This document shows positions 24,966 through 34,478 of a DNA stretch of 64,000 nucleotides, one piece after another. Under the pieces are notes generated by a model, which was not told the DNA's origin, searched no databases, and saw nothing but the letters and a program-made list of their open reading frames with translations. The number at the start of each line of letters is the position of its first letter. Position 1 is the first letter of the stretch. The stretch spans positions 62,001-126,000 of the forward strand of contig JACKPU010000001.1 in assembly GCA_024233285.1 (NCBI GenBank). Direction: 5' to 3'. This DNA is from Opitutaceae bacterium (lineage in GTDB: Bacteria; Verrucomicrobiota; Verrucomicrobiia; Opitutales; Opitutaceae). The position numbers were made by a program, and so were the translations under genes.

Positions 24966-27353
24966 TCAAAGCAAGCCGTTGATCAGCTTGTTCAGCGCGT
25001 CACCGGTAAACGGTTTGTGCAACGAACCCTGAAAACCCGCCGCCGCGGGGTCGCGCATGATCGCGTTATCGGTATAACCACTCATCACCACCGCCTTGGC
25101 TTGCGGATCAAGCTCACGAATCGCCTTGAGGGCCTCACATCCTCCCAGTCCACCCGGAATCGTCAGATCCAAAAGGACCAGATCAAAACGTCGATTGCCG
25201 GCCAGAGCCTCTTGGTAGAGCTTTACCGCCGCGGTGCCTTCCGGTGCCTCGACCACTTCGTATCCCATGCGACGGAGCGCCAGACAAAGCGATTCCAACA
25301 TGATGGGCTCGTCATCCATCACGAGGATGCGCTTGCCCTCTTGTTCGGCGCTGGGAATCGGCGTGGCCGAATCCACGTTTCCCTCCGGACGGCCGGATCG
25401 CTTGGCCGGCAGATAAACAAAAAATGTCGCGCCTTTTCCGGCTTCGGATTCTGCGGTGATCGCGCCGTGGTGTTTTTGCAGGATCGAGTGACAGATGGTC
25501 AGGCCAAGCCCCATGCCTTTTTGCGGACCGCGTTGCTTGGTGGAGAAATAAGGATCAAAAATTTTGGCCAATTTATCCGGGGCAATGCCTTCCCCTTCAT
25601 CAGCCACGGCAATCTTGATGTAATCTCCCGCCGGCAATCCCAAAACCACGCCGTCAGGCAGGGACATGTTTTCGGCCTCGATGCGCACCATGCCGCCGCG
25701 CGGCATGGACTCGCGCGCGTTCAGCACGAGATTGCGAAACACCTGGCCAATTTGACCGCTGTCCACCTCCGCAGGCCACAGATTCTGCGCCACCCGGATA
25801 TCAACGCGCACGGTTGACCCACTGAGCACCAACGGAATCGCTTCATACAGCAGGGCCCCTATGTCGGTGACGCGCACAACCGAAGCTCCACCACGCGCAA
25901 AAGTGATCAACTGCTGGGTCAGGCTGCGCGCGGCCAGCGCGGCCTTTTCCGCCGCCTCAATGCGCGGCAATATGGCCGCAACCGTATCCTTGTTATGGCG
26001 CGCCAAATCCAGATTGAGCAAGATCGCGGTCAGCAGATTGTTAAAGTCATGTGCGATGCCGCCGGCCAGCACGCCGGTCGATTCAAGCTTACCCAGGATA
26101 AGTCGGTCGGCTTCCGCCTGTTTGGCGGCCGACAGGTCGGTATGCGTGCCAATGATACGTTGAGGGGCCCCGTGCGCATCCCGGCTGATGACCATGCCGC
26201 GATTGAGGATCCATTTCCAGGAACCGTCCTTGCAACGCAACCGATGCTCAACTGCAAATGTCGCCGTCTTGCCGGTCTCATGTCTTTCCCGCACGGCCTC
26301 GACCGCGGGCAAGTCATCCGGATGCACCCGGTCAATCCATTCATTCAATCCGTCGCCAATCTCCGTTTCATCGTAACCGAGCATCTCTTTCCACCGCTTC
26401 GAGCGCAGCACGCAGCCGGTCCGCGCATCCCAATCCCAAATGCCGTCACCCGCCCCCTCCAAGGCGAACTTCCAGCGCTCTTCGCTTTCGCGCAGCCTTT
26501 CCGTATAGCCCCGCAGACGCCTGAGCATGTGACGTTGCCAAATAATGAGCCCCGCCACCACCACGAGAACGAGGGTGGAGGGAAGATAGTAGGGACGCAA
26601 ATCGGCCAGCCGGATCGGATGCGGTTCCAGCGGACCGATCCATTTGGCATAGATGCGGTCAAACGTGCCGTTGGCCCGGATCTCCGCCAGCGCCTCGTTG
26701 ATTTGCGCCAAGGCCTCGGCATCGCCTTTGTGCACGGCAAAATGATATTGATGCAAAATATCATCCACAAAACCCCATTCCAACCCCTCGACATCGAGAT
26801 TTTCCGATGAGGCCGGACTACGAATAAAGAGCGCTGCATCAATCTCTCCTTGGCGCGTCGCATCCAGCGCCTCCTGCCAAGACGAATAAGGCACAATCGT
26901 CGCCCCCCATCCATCGTGCGTCAGCGCGTTCGTGTGTGCGATACTCCCGATCAAAGTCCCGACGGTCTTGCCGGAAAACTCAGACGTATGAGTAACTTCC
27001 GGCCGATCATGACGGTAGTATATGACGCCGTGCACATAGGCATGGGAGATGGAAAAATCCATGGTGGCTCGGCGGGGCTGCGTGATGGTAACATTCGCAA
27101 GTGCATCCAAATCACCACTGGCAAACCCTCTCAGGTGCTGGGTCCAGTAGTTCGGCACGATCTCAATACGCACTTTACCGGTGGCGTTCATCGCCTGCAG
27201 TAATTCCGCGCTGAATCCGGCCGGCTGTTTGTTTTCATCCACAAACGAAAGCGGGGGGGAATTGTTCTCCACTCCCACGCGTAACACGCGCGCCTCCAGT
27301 CGCGCTACGATCAATAAACCAAGTAACAAAAGCGATAGTAAGGGGTAACGCAT
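24966..27353 (-). CDS. Hybrid sensor histidine kinase with periplasmic SBP3 sensor, PAS and receiver domains
   Basis: A 795-residue protein. Residues 1-21 are a signal/membrane anchor; 22-245 a periplasmic solute-binding domain of family 3 (VLRVGVENNSPPLSFVDENK, typical of amino-acid sensors); 257-273 a membrane helix; 290-410 a PAS domain with PAC end; then a HisKA-like helix pair with phosphorylatable H435 in GGIAHDFNNLL; HATPase at about 530-650 (N box NLVLNARESM, G boxes DEGEGI and GMGLGL); receiver domain 674-795 with phospho-acceptor D729 in LVLLDL. There is no Hpt domain, so output requires a separate Hpt or is via the receiver. It should sense an extracytoplasmic amino acid or organic acid. 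Divergent from the GH29-like gene. Confidence 0.92.
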   Translation of the reverse strand: MRYPLLSLLLLGLLIVARLEARVLRVGVENNSPPLSFVDENKQPAGFSAELLQAMNATGKVRIEIVPNYWTQHLRGFASGDLDALANVTITQPRRATMDFSISHAYVHGVIYYRHDRPEVTHTSEFSGKTVGTLIGSIAHTNALTHDGWGATIVPYSSWQEALDATRQGEIDAALFIRSPASSENLDVEGLEWGFVDDILHQYHFAVHKGDAEALAQINEALAEIRANGTFDRIYAKWIGPLEPHPIRLADLRPYYLPSTLVLVVVAGLIIWQRHMLRRLRGYTERLRESEERWKFALEGAGDGIWDWDARTGCVLRSKRWKEMLGYDETEIGDGLNEWIDRVHPDDLPAVEAVRERHETGKTATFAVEHRLRCKDGSWKWILNRGMVISRDAHGAPQRIIGTHTDLSAAKQAEADRLILGKLESTGVLAGGIAHDFNNLLTAILLNLDLARHNKDTVAAILPRIEAAEKAALAARSLTQQLITFARGGASVVRVTDIGALLYEAIPLVLSGSTVRVDIRVAQNLWPAEVDSGQIGQVFRNLVLNARESMPRGGMVRIEAENMSLPDGVVLGLPAGDYIKIAVADEGEGIAPDKLAKIFDPYFSTKQRGPQKGMGLGLTICHSILQKHHGAITAESEAGKGATFFVYLPAKRSGRPEGNVDSATPIPSAEQEGKRILVMDDEPIMLESLCLALRRMGYEVVEAPEGTAAVKLYQEALAGNRRFDLVLLDLTIPGGLGGCEALKAIRELDPQAKAVVMSGYTDNAIMRDPAAAGFQGSLHKPFTGDALNKLINGLL

Positions 27354-27404
27354 GCGTCCAAACGGGGGGAGAATATCCCAATTTGTGAGAACAGGTTCCC
27401 AAGT

Positions 27405-27476
27405 CTATCCCTTAATAGGATAGAATGTCGTTTGCCTCCAATTTTACTCTCTACAGCCTGCGTCTTCATTCTATCC
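27405..27476. promoter_or_regulatory. CTATCC inverted repeat and third copy
   Basis: CTATCC (27405-27410) and GGATAG (27418-27423) form an inverted repeat with a 7-nt spacer, and a third CTATCC is at 27471-27476, just before the GH29-like ATG. The three copies sit in the divergent intergenic region and could be binding sites for a regulator of the glycosidase or the kinase. Confidence 0.4.
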
Positions 27477-27481
27477 GTCCG

Positions 27482-28456
27482 ATGCAAAACACTCCATGGC
27501 AACGCGCCGATACCACCTGGTTTAAAGACTGCCGGTGGGGCATGTTCACCCACTATCTCGCGGATGCGGCCAGCAACCTGAAGCCGATCGAGCTTACCTG
27601 CGAAGATTGGAACCGGCGCATCGACGCATTCGATGTCGTCGGTTTGGCCCGGCAGCTCGCCGCCGCACGCGTGCCCTATTTCGTCATCACGCTCGGACAA
27701 AACTCGGGATTCTACCTGAGCCCCAACGCGACCTACGACGCCATCACGGGCATCACCCCCAGCAAGTGTTCGCGTCGAGATTTGATCGCGGATCTCGCCG
27801 CCGCGTTGCAGCCGCATGGCATCCGCCTGCTGGTCTATTTGCCGGGCATGGCTCCCGCCACCGACGCGGTGGCCAAAGCCAAACTCGAAGGCGTCGACGA
27901 CGCGCGCCACACCACCCTGCAACGCAACTGGGAAGCCGTTTGTTGCGAGTGGTCCCAGCGCTGGGGTTCTCGGGTAAGCGGCTGGTGGATCGACGGCCCT
28001 TACGATGCCCCGGCTTACCAACATCCCGACGCACCCAACTACCGCAGTTTCGCGACCGCACTCAAAGCCGGCAATCCCGATTCCATCGTCGCGTTCAACA
28101 ACGGCCTGCGCACGCCCCTCTATTCAATGACCGAATACGAAGACTACACGCCCGGTGAAATCGAGCGCGATATGACGGTGTCACCCGGCCATCTGCCCGA
28201 CTTTTCCCGCCTCGCCCCGTATCCGGAATTTCTCAACGGCGCGAGGTTGCATGTGCTCACCATCATGGGTGAATGGTGGGGCAAGGGCCCCGTGCGCTTT
28301 CCCGACGAACTCACCATTGGCTACACCAAATACATCAATCGTCTCGGCGGCGTGGTCTCATGGGATGCCCCGCTCACGCTGCAAGGCCACATCGATCCGG
28401 AGTTTCTACCCCAACTCACCGCCCTCGGCCGCGCCATCGACGCAGGGCGCGATTAA
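27482..28456 (+). CDS. GH29-like alpha-L-fucosidase-family protein
   Basis: A 324-residue protein with the TIM-barrel layout of family GH29: N-terminal WFKDCRWGMFTHYL corresponds to the substrate-binding barrel strand WFGIFIHWG region, and SGWWIDGPYD carries the Asp in the position of the catalytic nucleophile. The family usually has about 450 residues including a C-terminal beta domain, which is missing here. No signal peptide, so it acts inside the cell. ATG 27482 is chosen; an in-frame ATG 57 nt upstream is possible. Position close to the hexuronate operon suggests plant or algal polysaccharide breakdown. Fucose specificity is not established by the sequence. Confidence 0.7.
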   Translation: MQNTPWQRADTTWFKDCRWGMFTHYLADAASNLKPIELTCEDWNRRIDAFDVVGLARQLAAARVPYFVITLGQNSGFYLSPNATYDAITGITPSKCSRRDLIADLAAALQPHGIRLLVYLPGMAPATDAVAKAKLEGVDDARHTTLQRNWEAVCCEWSQRWGSRVSGWWIDGPYDAPAYQHPDAPNYRSFATALKAGNPDSIVAFNNGLRTPLYSMTEYEDYTPGEIERDMTVSPGHLPDFSRLAPYPEFLNGARLHVLTIMGEWWGKGPVRFPDELTIGYTKYINRLGGVVSWDAPLTLQGHIDPEFLPQLTALGRAIDAGRD

Positions 28457-28490
28457 GATGAGGCAAAGGGCCCCAAATTGCCCAACCGCA

Positions 28491-29519
28491 CTACACCGGC
28501 GCAAACTGTTCGAGTAACATTTCTGCCCAGCGCTCGCCGGCTTGCTTCGTGCGACCGGCGTTGTGCGGCGTGTGCACGACGTTGGGGTGACCGAGCAAGG
28601 GATCGTCGAGCGGCAAGGGTTCCACATCGAACACGTCCGCCGCCAGTGACAATTCGCCCGCCAGCACCCGCCGGCGCACGGCCGTCATGTCACAAATGCC
28701 GGCGCGCGTCACGAGCACGACGAGCGTGCCGCGCGGCAACGCATCAATATGCGCCGCCGTGACCAGACCTGCGGTTTTGTCGGTCAGCGGCACCATGGGA
28801 ACAAAAATTTCCGCATCATGCACCAATCGGTCGAGAAAATGCTCCCGCCGCGCACCGCTGCGGTGAAAGCACGGCTCGCTCGCAAACGGATCCCAAGCCG
28901 CCACGTCGGCGCCAAAAAAATGACAGAAGCTCGCGTAACGGCTGGCGATGTTGCCCGCGCCGACAATGCGCACCCGCTTGCCCTCAAGCGTGCCGTTAGT
29001 GAAACACGAATCATCACCGTATTGCTGGCCGCGCACCGAGGGTTGTCCCACTCCATTCGGCGGTTCGTAATACCAAGTGCGCGTATTGGTGATCATTTCT
29101 CGGTGCAGTTGCGGAATGCGGCGCAGGCCGGAAAGTGTCAGCGCAAAGCCAAATTCTGAAACCGACTGTCCCCAGAATCCTTCGCTTTGGTGGCGGATGA
29201 GCTTGGCTCCCTGTGCGCGCAAGGCCGCCAGAACTTCCGCCTGTCGCGTTTCATCCAGTCCATACCCGCCTTCGATCCAGGCAAACTCGCGCAATCGCGG
29301 CAGCTGTTCGACGTCGGCTACCGTCAAATTATAACCCAGGATCAACAACCGTTCGATTTTCTGCGAGGTCTGCAAAAGCTGCGTCACGAGTTGCTTCTCG
29401 TCGGGCCCGAGGCGCAAAAACTCCACGCTGCCTTCCCGCTGCCAAATGCGGTGCGCGTGATCGGCCGTCCACGGCCAAACTCCATCAAAGCGGGGGTGAA
29501 CAAGAATGGCTGAGTGCAT
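28491..29519 (-). CDS. D-isomer-specific 2-hydroxyacid dehydrogenase
   Basis: A 342-residue NAD(P)-dependent dehydrogenase. The Rossmann loop is VGAGNIASRYASF (GxGxxxxR variant), the Arg of the catalytic site is probably in VTRAGICD, Glu in FDVEPLP and His in TPHNAGRT. The N-terminal substrate domain is present but divergent. It would reduce a 2-oxoacid or oxidise a D-2-hydroxyacid such as glycerate, glyoxylate or a sugar acid. Start placed at ATG 29519; 13 extra codons upstream were rejected. It is the last gene of the hexuronate block, 56 nt after the DUF6807 gene, so a sugar-acid role is likely. Confidence 0.85.
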   Translation of the reverse strand: MHSAILVHPRFDGVWPWTADHAHRIWQREGSVEFLRLGPDEKQLVTQLLQTSQKIERLLILGYNLTVADVEQLPRLREFAWIEGGYGLDETRQAEVLAALRAQGAKLIRHQSEGFWGQSVSEFGFALTLSGLRRIPQLHREMITNTRTWYYEPPNGVGQPSVRGQQYGDDSCFTNGTLEGKRVRIVGAGNIASRYASFCHFFGADVAAWDPFASEPCFHRSGARREHFLDRLVHDAEIFVPMVPLTDKTAGLVTAAHIDALPRGTLVVLVTRAGICDMTAVRRRVLAGELSLAADVFDVEPLPLDDPLLGHPNVVHTPHNAGRTKQAGERWAEMLLEQFAPV

Positions 29520-29575
29520 GAGGTAAGGTCGCGAACATCCGCAGATCGGCTGCGGCATGACAAGCCAACTTCACG

Positions 29576-30427
29576 TCACCCCTGTTCACCCACGGCAAAC
29601 TCGCGCGAGACTTCATTGATCAGATCCGCATTGATTTTTCCGGTGTAGAGCAAAACGCGATAACGGCTCGTGGTCACAATTCCCTTGGCCAAGCTCCAAG
29701 CTCCGGCAATGCAGCGACTCGGCGCTATGCCCAGATTCCCGTCCACCCGCCACGGCGAGGGGTAAACCGGGTTGGAGGGATGATCCAAAATCGCCACCCC
29801 TGCCGGACCGGTTGTGCGATCGGGCAAGGGCATTGCGAGCGCCACCCAGCGCGCCGCGCGGCCCTCAGCATCAGCAATGGTGGCCGCCCCCTCACTCGTG
29901 AGCACGTCTCCCCCGGTTTCCGCACGCCACGGCATGCGCAGGAAAAGACCGCCATACGCATGCCGGCCAAATTGCAAATCAACCCGCGCCGTCAACGTCC
30001 ACGCCAAATCAAGCACACCCGTCGCCCCGCGATCCTCGTAACGCCAAGCCTGGGTCTCATCCAGCAACGGATTCCCCGCCGGATCACGCCATTCGCTGCT
30101 CACCGACCATGCCGCCGTGTTCTCATCGACCACCGGTGCCCGCATCGGTCGCGGATGAAACGTGCCGTCGGGGCCATGACCGGGAAGTTTACCCTCGGTC
30201 CAAAAACCAATGCCATTCACCAGATTCAGCCCCACATAGAGACCGTGCTGCCAGGCATGATGCGGCGGTTCGTTTTCGGTCAGCGTGCCTTCACCATCTG
30301 GCGCGAGCAAAGGATGAACAAAAACCCGTTCATCCGGCCGGGCATTTTGCACCACCATGGGCGCAGGTTGCCCGGAACGATAAACCGCAATTCGAGCCGG
30401 CGTAAACTCCACGGAAAGTGATCCCAT
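29576..30427 (-). CDS. DUF6807 (PmoA-like) family protein
   Basis: A 283-residue protein of the family formerly labelled PmoA / methane-oxygenase-like and now DUF6807; it has nothing to do with methane oxidation. The family signature HHAWQHGLYVGLNLVNGIGFW is seen at about residues 53-73 (cited here in two parts: HHAWQHGLYVG and LNLVNGIGFW). The rest is beta-rich, with a jelly-roll-like look and several Asp-His pairs (RHAYGGLFLRMPWR). No signal peptide. It starts 2 nt after the uxaC stop, so it is translated from the same mRNA. Members often sit in sugar-catabolic clusters; enzymatic activity unknown. Confidence 0.82.
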   Translation of the reverse strand: MGSLSVEFTPARIAVYRSGQPAPMVVQNARPDERVFVHPLLAPDGEGTLTENEPPHHAWQHGLYVGLNLVNGIGFWTEGKLPGHGPDGTFHPRPMRAPVVDENTAAWSVSSEWRDPAGNPLLDETQAWRYEDRGATGVLDLAWTLTARVDLQFGRHAYGGLFLRMPWRAETGGDVLTSEGAATIADAEGRAARWVALAMPLPDRTTGPAGVAILDHPSNPVYPSPWRVDGNLGIAPSRCIAGAWSLAKGIVTTSRYRVLLYTGKINADLINEVSREFAVGEQG

Positions 30428-30429
30428 AA

Positions 30430-31848
30430 TCAGCTTGTGTAGTGCGGATCCAACTCGAGGCGAAAATAATCGCGGGCGTTGGCGAAGCAGATATTTTTCA
30501 CCATGCCGCCGACGAGGGCGCGGTCGTTGGGGATCTCGCCATTCTCCATGTCGCGGCCCAGCAGGTTGCACAACGTGCGGCGGAAATACTCGTGCCGCGG
30601 ATAGCTGAGGAAGGTGCGTGAATCCGTGAGCATGCCGACGAAGCGACTGAGCAGGCCGAGGTTCGAGAGCGCGTTGATCTGCCACTCCATCGCCTCCTTC
30701 TGGTCGAGGAACCACCAGCCGGAGCCGAACTGCATTTTGCCGGGCACGGTGCCGTCCTGGAAATTGCCAATCATCGTGCCGATCAGGTAGTTGTCGGCCG
30801 GGTTGAGGTTGTAGAGCACGGTGCGCGGCAGCTCGCCGGTGGTGTCGAGCGCGTTGAGGTAGGTGCTGAGCGCGCGCGCCTGCGGGAAATCGCCGATGGA
30901 ATCGAAACCGGTGTCGGCGCCGAGCTTCGTGAGCAGGCGGGTATTGTTGTTGCGCAGCGCGCCGAGGTGAAGCTGTTTCGTCCAGCCGCGCTTCGCGTCC
31001 CAGCGACCGAGTTCGATCATGAGAAACGAGGCAAACTTGGCGCAGTCCGTAGCGTTGGCGGCGCGACCGGCACGGGCGCCGTCGAAGATCGCCTTGGCCT
31101 CCGCGGCTGTGCAGGGCTCGGCGTAGCAGCTCTCCATGCCGTGGTCGGAGAGACGTCCGCCGACGGCGTGAAAGGCCCCGTGGCGTTTCTCCAACGCGGC
31201 AAGTAAATCGTCGAAGGACTTCACCGGCGAACCAGTGACGCCGCCGAGCTTTTCCAGCCAGGCGCCGTAGGCCGCCGGGTTGTCCACGAGAAACGCCTTG
31301 TCGGGCCGGAAGGTCGGATAGACGCGGGTCTTGATGCCGGACTGGTTGATCTGCTCGTGAAATTCGAGCGGATCGGCCGGGTCGTCGGTCGTGCAGATGA
31401 CGGCAACCTTGTTGGCCGCAAGGATGTCGTGCACGCGGAGGTTCTCGAGTTTGGCGTTGGCCTCGCGCCAGATCTTGTCGGCCGAGGCCGGGTTGATGAT
31501 GTCGGAGATGCCGAAGTAGCGCGTCAGTTCGAGGTGTGACCAGTGGTAGAGCGGGTTGCGCAGCGTGTGCGGCACGGTGGCACACCAGGCGTCGAATTTC
31601 TCGCGCGGCGAGGCGTTGCCGGTGCAGAAACGCTCGTCCACGCCGTTGGAGCGCATGGCACGCCACTTGTAGTGGTCGCCGCCGAGCCAGATCTCGGCGA
31701 GGTCGGCGAAGGACTTGTTTTCGAGGATCTGCTTGTGCGGCAGATGGCAGTGGTAGTCGTAGATCGGTTCGTTCTTCGCGAAATTGTGGTAGAGATCGCG
31801 GGCCGCGTCGGTGTGCAGCAGGAAGTCGTCGTGAATGAACGGTTTCAT
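30430..31848 (-). CDS. uxaC: Glucuronate/galacturonate isomerase
   Basis: A 472-residue enzyme converting D-glucuronate to D-fructuronate and D-galacturonate to D-tagaturonate. The family hallmark YDYHCHLPHKQI lies near residue 30 (metal-binding His pair), followed by GGDHYKWRAMRSNG and SPREKFDAW; C-terminal EYFRRTLCNLLGRD also matches UxaC. Length is as expected. Its start overlaps the UxaE stop by ATGA (31845-31848), which implies translational coupling. Soluble, cytoplasmic. Confidence 0.95.
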   Translation of the reverse strand: MKPFIHDDFLLHTDAARDLYHNFAKNEPIYDYHCHLPHKQILENKSFADLAEIWLGGDHYKWRAMRSNGVDERFCTGNASPREKFDAWCATVPHTLRNPLYHWSHLELTRYFGISDIINPASADKIWREANAKLENLRVHDILAANKVAVICTTDDPADPLEFHEQINQSGIKTRVYPTFRPDKAFLVDNPAAYGAWLEKLGGVTGSPVKSFDDLLAALEKRHGAFHAVGGRLSDHGMESCYAEPCTAAEAKAIFDGARAGRAANATDCAKFASFLMIELGRWDAKRGWTKQLHLGALRNNNTRLLTKLGADTGFDSIGDFPQARALSTYLNALDTTGELPRTVLYNLNPADNYLIGTMIGNFQDGTVPGKMQFGSGWWFLDQKEAMEWQINALSNLGLLSRFVGMLTDSRTFLSYPRHEYFRRTLCNLLGRDMENGEIPNDRALVGGMVKNICFANARDYFRLELDPHYTS

Positions 31849-33665
31849 CGGGAAATATCGTTAAGCATCGCGTCGAGCGTGGCGTAGCCCGAAAGCAATT
31901 GGCCAGCGCCAGTGCAGCGCTCCTTGGAGGCGAGGCCGGTGTTCTCGGCGAGGAAGATCAGGTAGGCGGCAATGCGCTTGGCGAAGAGCAGGCGGGCCTC
32001 GGGACTCACGGCGTAGAAGCGGGCACGCTGCTGGTAACCGGCGGGACTGTGGTCGCCAAGGGCGGCTTTCTCGGGTTTGCCGCCAGCAGCGAGCACGTAG
32101 AGGAAGTTGTATTCGAAAAAAGTCATGTGCTCGGCCGAGGGCGGCAACGCTTCGAGCGCAGCGCGGCAGGCGGCGGGCGAGGCAAAGACCTCGGTCGGCT
32201 TGCCGCAGGCGGCGAGCGAGGTTGTCACGAATAGGCGCGCCATCTTCTGCTCGGTGGCGTCGGCGCTGAAGGCGCCCGCGACAGCCATGTCCACCGTGAA
32301 CTGATACCAGTCCTTCCAGAGTCCCGCGTCCGCGGGATTCTTCGACTGCGAGAGGGCGACGCCCATTTCGTAGGTGTAACGGCCGCTGGTCTTGATCTCG
32401 AGCGCGCTGCCTGTGACCTCGCCCATGACCTGATAGTTCTCCGCCGACTTGCCGGAGCCGGAGTGGAAGCCGATGGAGACGCCGAACTGTTTGCAGACGT
32501 TCCACTGCGCCTCGATGAGTTTGTTCAGCGCGGCGTTGTCGGGATACGGCGTGTTCTTCTGGAAGCCGAAGGCGGGGGCCACGAAGTTGACCGGCATGCC
32601 GAGCACTTCGCAGAGGGCGAGCATGATGGCGGTTGTTTCGGGCGTGGTGAGGCCAGGCAACTCGTCGATCGAGAGCTCGCGCAGATAAGTGCGGCCGACA
32701 TCGGTGGTAAAGGCGGCCCGTCGCGCGGCGGCGTATTTGTCGTCGCGGCGTTTCATTTTCTGCATCGGCGTCCAGACGGTCGCGAGCAGGGTGTTGAAAG
32801 CGGCGTCATCAAGCCGGAGGCCCGCGGCGGCGACGCGAGCGCGGGTTTTCGCAACGACATCGGCCGGAATGTCGGCAAGCTTGGCGGGCTGGTTGAGCGC
32901 GAGTTCGGGCGAGAGATCAAAGGTGATGTAGCTGGCGAGCAGACAGCCCTTGACGAGGGCGTCTTCGCGGACGTCGAACTTGCCGCCGATGGGCTGGTGG
33001 TCGGCGTTGAAGGACCACGCGATGCGGCGGCGGTGAAAGCCGGTCTTGAGCTTCGACAGCACGCAGCCGTGGCTCATGCCCTCAACGCTCTGGCCCTGGT
33101 GACCCTCGGGAACGTTGGTGCCGATGAAGGGGAATGGCACGGTGTCGAGCCGGTTGGCGAGCATGGCGTCCACGTCGTAAACCAGTTCGCGCGGGATGGA
33201 ATTCTGATTGGCGGTGAGGCCGATCTCCAAGGCGCTCATCGCCCACTCCACGGCCGGCCAGTGCAGCGTGGTGAAGCGCGCACCGACGCCGAGGGTGCTG
33301 CGGCCGAGCTTCGCCCCGGCGGACGGGAAAACGGTCGAACCGGCGTCGTGTTCCTGGATGAGATTCTTCAGCGTGAGCAGATTCGCGAATGTCGCCGGGA
33401 AGAAAGTCGCACCGCAAATCCCCACGCCGTCCGCCAGCGGCGAGTCCTCAGCGTGGAGCTTCCACGCACAGTCACCCGCGGCGTTTTCCCAGAGGGTGAA
33501 CTCGCCCGCCTTCGTGGCGAAGCGGCTCTTGGCGTATTCGCAGGCCTTGCCGGCCTTGAGGTCGGCCTGGAGCGCGGGCCAGTCGAGACAGAAGTCGGGC
33601 GAGACGCAGGGATTCTGCGCGATACGCAGGTTGTGATTGAGGAGGAATTCGTTGACGGCGGACAT
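31845..33665 (-). CDS. uxaE: Tagaturonate/fructuronate epimerase (UxaE family)
   Basis: A 606-residue protein of the UxaE family, known from Thermotoga, where it interconverts tagaturonate and fructuronate at C4 so that galacturonate can use the glucuronate branch. The signature GFHSGSGKSAENYQ is present at about residue 395, preceded by NFVAPAFGFQKNTPYPD. It is longer than the roughly 480-500 residue characterised enzymes (length from memory), with an extra N-terminal part. Having UxaC, UxaE and one reductase in a row fits the single-branch hexuronate pathway. Gap to the SDR gene is 3 nt. Confidence 0.88.
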   Translation of the reverse strand: MSAVNEFLLNHNLRIAQNPCVSPDFCLDWPALQADLKAGKACEYAKSRFATKAGEFTLWENAAGDCAWKLHAEDSPLADGVGICGATFFPATFANLLTLKNLIQEHDAGSTVFPSAGAKLGRSTLGVGARFTTLHWPAVEWAMSALEIGLTANQNSIPRELVYDVDAMLANRLDTVPFPFIGTNVPEGHQGQSVEGMSHGCVLSKLKTGFHRRRIAWSFNADHQPIGGKFDVREDALVKGCLLASYITFDLSPELALNQPAKLADIPADVVAKTRARVAAAGLRLDDAAFNTLLATVWTPMQKMKRRDDKYAAARRAAFTTDVGRTYLRELSIDELPGLTTPETTAIMLALCEVLGMPVNFVAPAFGFQKNTPYPDNAALNKLIEAQWNVCKQFGVSIGFHSGSGKSAENYQVMGEVTGSALEIKTSGRYTYEMGVALSQSKNPADAGLWKDWYQFTVDMAVAGAFSADATEQKMARLFVTTSLAACGKPTEVFASPAACRAALEALPPSAEHMTFFEYNFLYVLAAGGKPEKAALGDHSPAGYQQRARFYAVSPEARLLFAKRIAAYLIFLAENTGLASKERCTGAGQLLSGYATLDAMLNDISR

Positions 33666-33668
33666 GAA

Positions 33669-34457
33669 TCAAATGGTCATCGCGTGATAGCCGCCGTCCA
33701 CAATGAGTTCCTCGCCTGTGATGAAGGAACCGGCGCCATCGGCGGCGAGCAGCAGCGTAGCGCCAATGAGTTCGCGGGCCGCGCCAAAGCGTTGCATCGG
33801 TGTGTGACCCATGATGCTGGAGACGCGATCGGGCGTGAGCACCTTCTTGTTTTGCTCGGCGGGGAAAAAGCCGGGAACAAGGACATTCACGCGCACGCGA
33901 TGCGGCGCCCATTCGCGGGCAAGGTTGAGCGAGAGATTATGCACCGCTCCCTTGGTCGCCGAATAAGTGAAGACGCGCGACAACGGCACGATGCCGGACA
34001 TCGAACCGAGGTTGATAATGGAGCCGCCCTGCCCTTGTTCGATGAGGCATTTGCCGAACACCTGACAACCCAACATCACGCCCTTGAGGTTAACATTCAC
34101 AATGCGTTCGAACTCTTCCTCGGAAATGTCGAAAAACGGCGTGGCCGAGTTAATCCCCGCACCGTTGACCACGATATCAATGCGACCGCTGCGTTGGAGC
34201 ACAGCGTCGCGCAGGCCCTCGAGCTCGGCCTTGCTGGTGGCCTCGGCGCGGTGAACCCACGCCTTGCCGCCCCCAGCGGCGATCTTGTCGAGGCGCGCCT
34301 GTGCCTTCTCGGTGTTGCGGCCCACAATCACGACCTCGGCTCCAGCTCCAGCTAGGCCCTCCGCCATCGCGCCGCAAAGCTCACCAGTGCCGCCGATGAC
34401 GACAGCCACCTTGCCGTTAAGTCCGAAAAGAGATTCCAAGTAATGGGGGGTAGTCAT
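33669..34457 (-). CDS. SDR-family oxidoreductase, probable fructuronate reductase / mannonate dehydrogenase
   Basis: A 262-residue classical short-chain dehydrogenase. Cofactor loop [10 protein letters not shown] (TGxxxGxG variant), NGAG at NGAGINSAT, catalytic Ser in LGSMSG, and YSATK with catalytic Tyr and Lys. Ends with [15 protein letters not shown]. Position as first gene before UxaE and UxaC points to reduction of D-fructuronate to D-mannonate, the job done by an SDR (UxuM) in Thermotoga instead of the classical UxuB. This assignment rests on context; the fold itself does not fix the substrate. Divergent from the LarA-like gene. Confidence 0.85.
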   Translation of the reverse strand: MTTPHYLESLFGLNGKVAVVIGGTGELCGAMAEGLAGAGAEVVIVGRNTEKAQARLDKIAAGGGKAWVHRAEATSKAELEGLRDAVLQRSGRIDIVVNGAGINSATPFFDISEEEFERIVNVNLKGVMLGCQVFGKCLIEQGQGGSIINLGSMSGIVPLSRVFTYSATKGAVHNLSLNLAREWAPHRVRVNVLVPGFFPAEQNKKVLTPDRVSSIMGHTPMQRFGAARELIGATLLLAADGAGSFITGEELIVDGGYHAMTI

Positions 34458-34478
34458 GGGTTACGCGTCCAGAAGAGT

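Noticed and set aside
30430..31666. Extended minus-strand frame upstream of the DUF6807 protein
   Set aside because: The N-terminal two thirds lie within uxaC in another frame and are arginine/histidine-rich nonsense; DUF6807 starts at 30427.
32463..34355. 630-codon plus-strand frame opposite uxaE and the SDR gene
   Set aside because: No family similarity, Gly/Glu/Ala/Arg-rich antisense composition, and it crosses two well-supported genes on the other strand.
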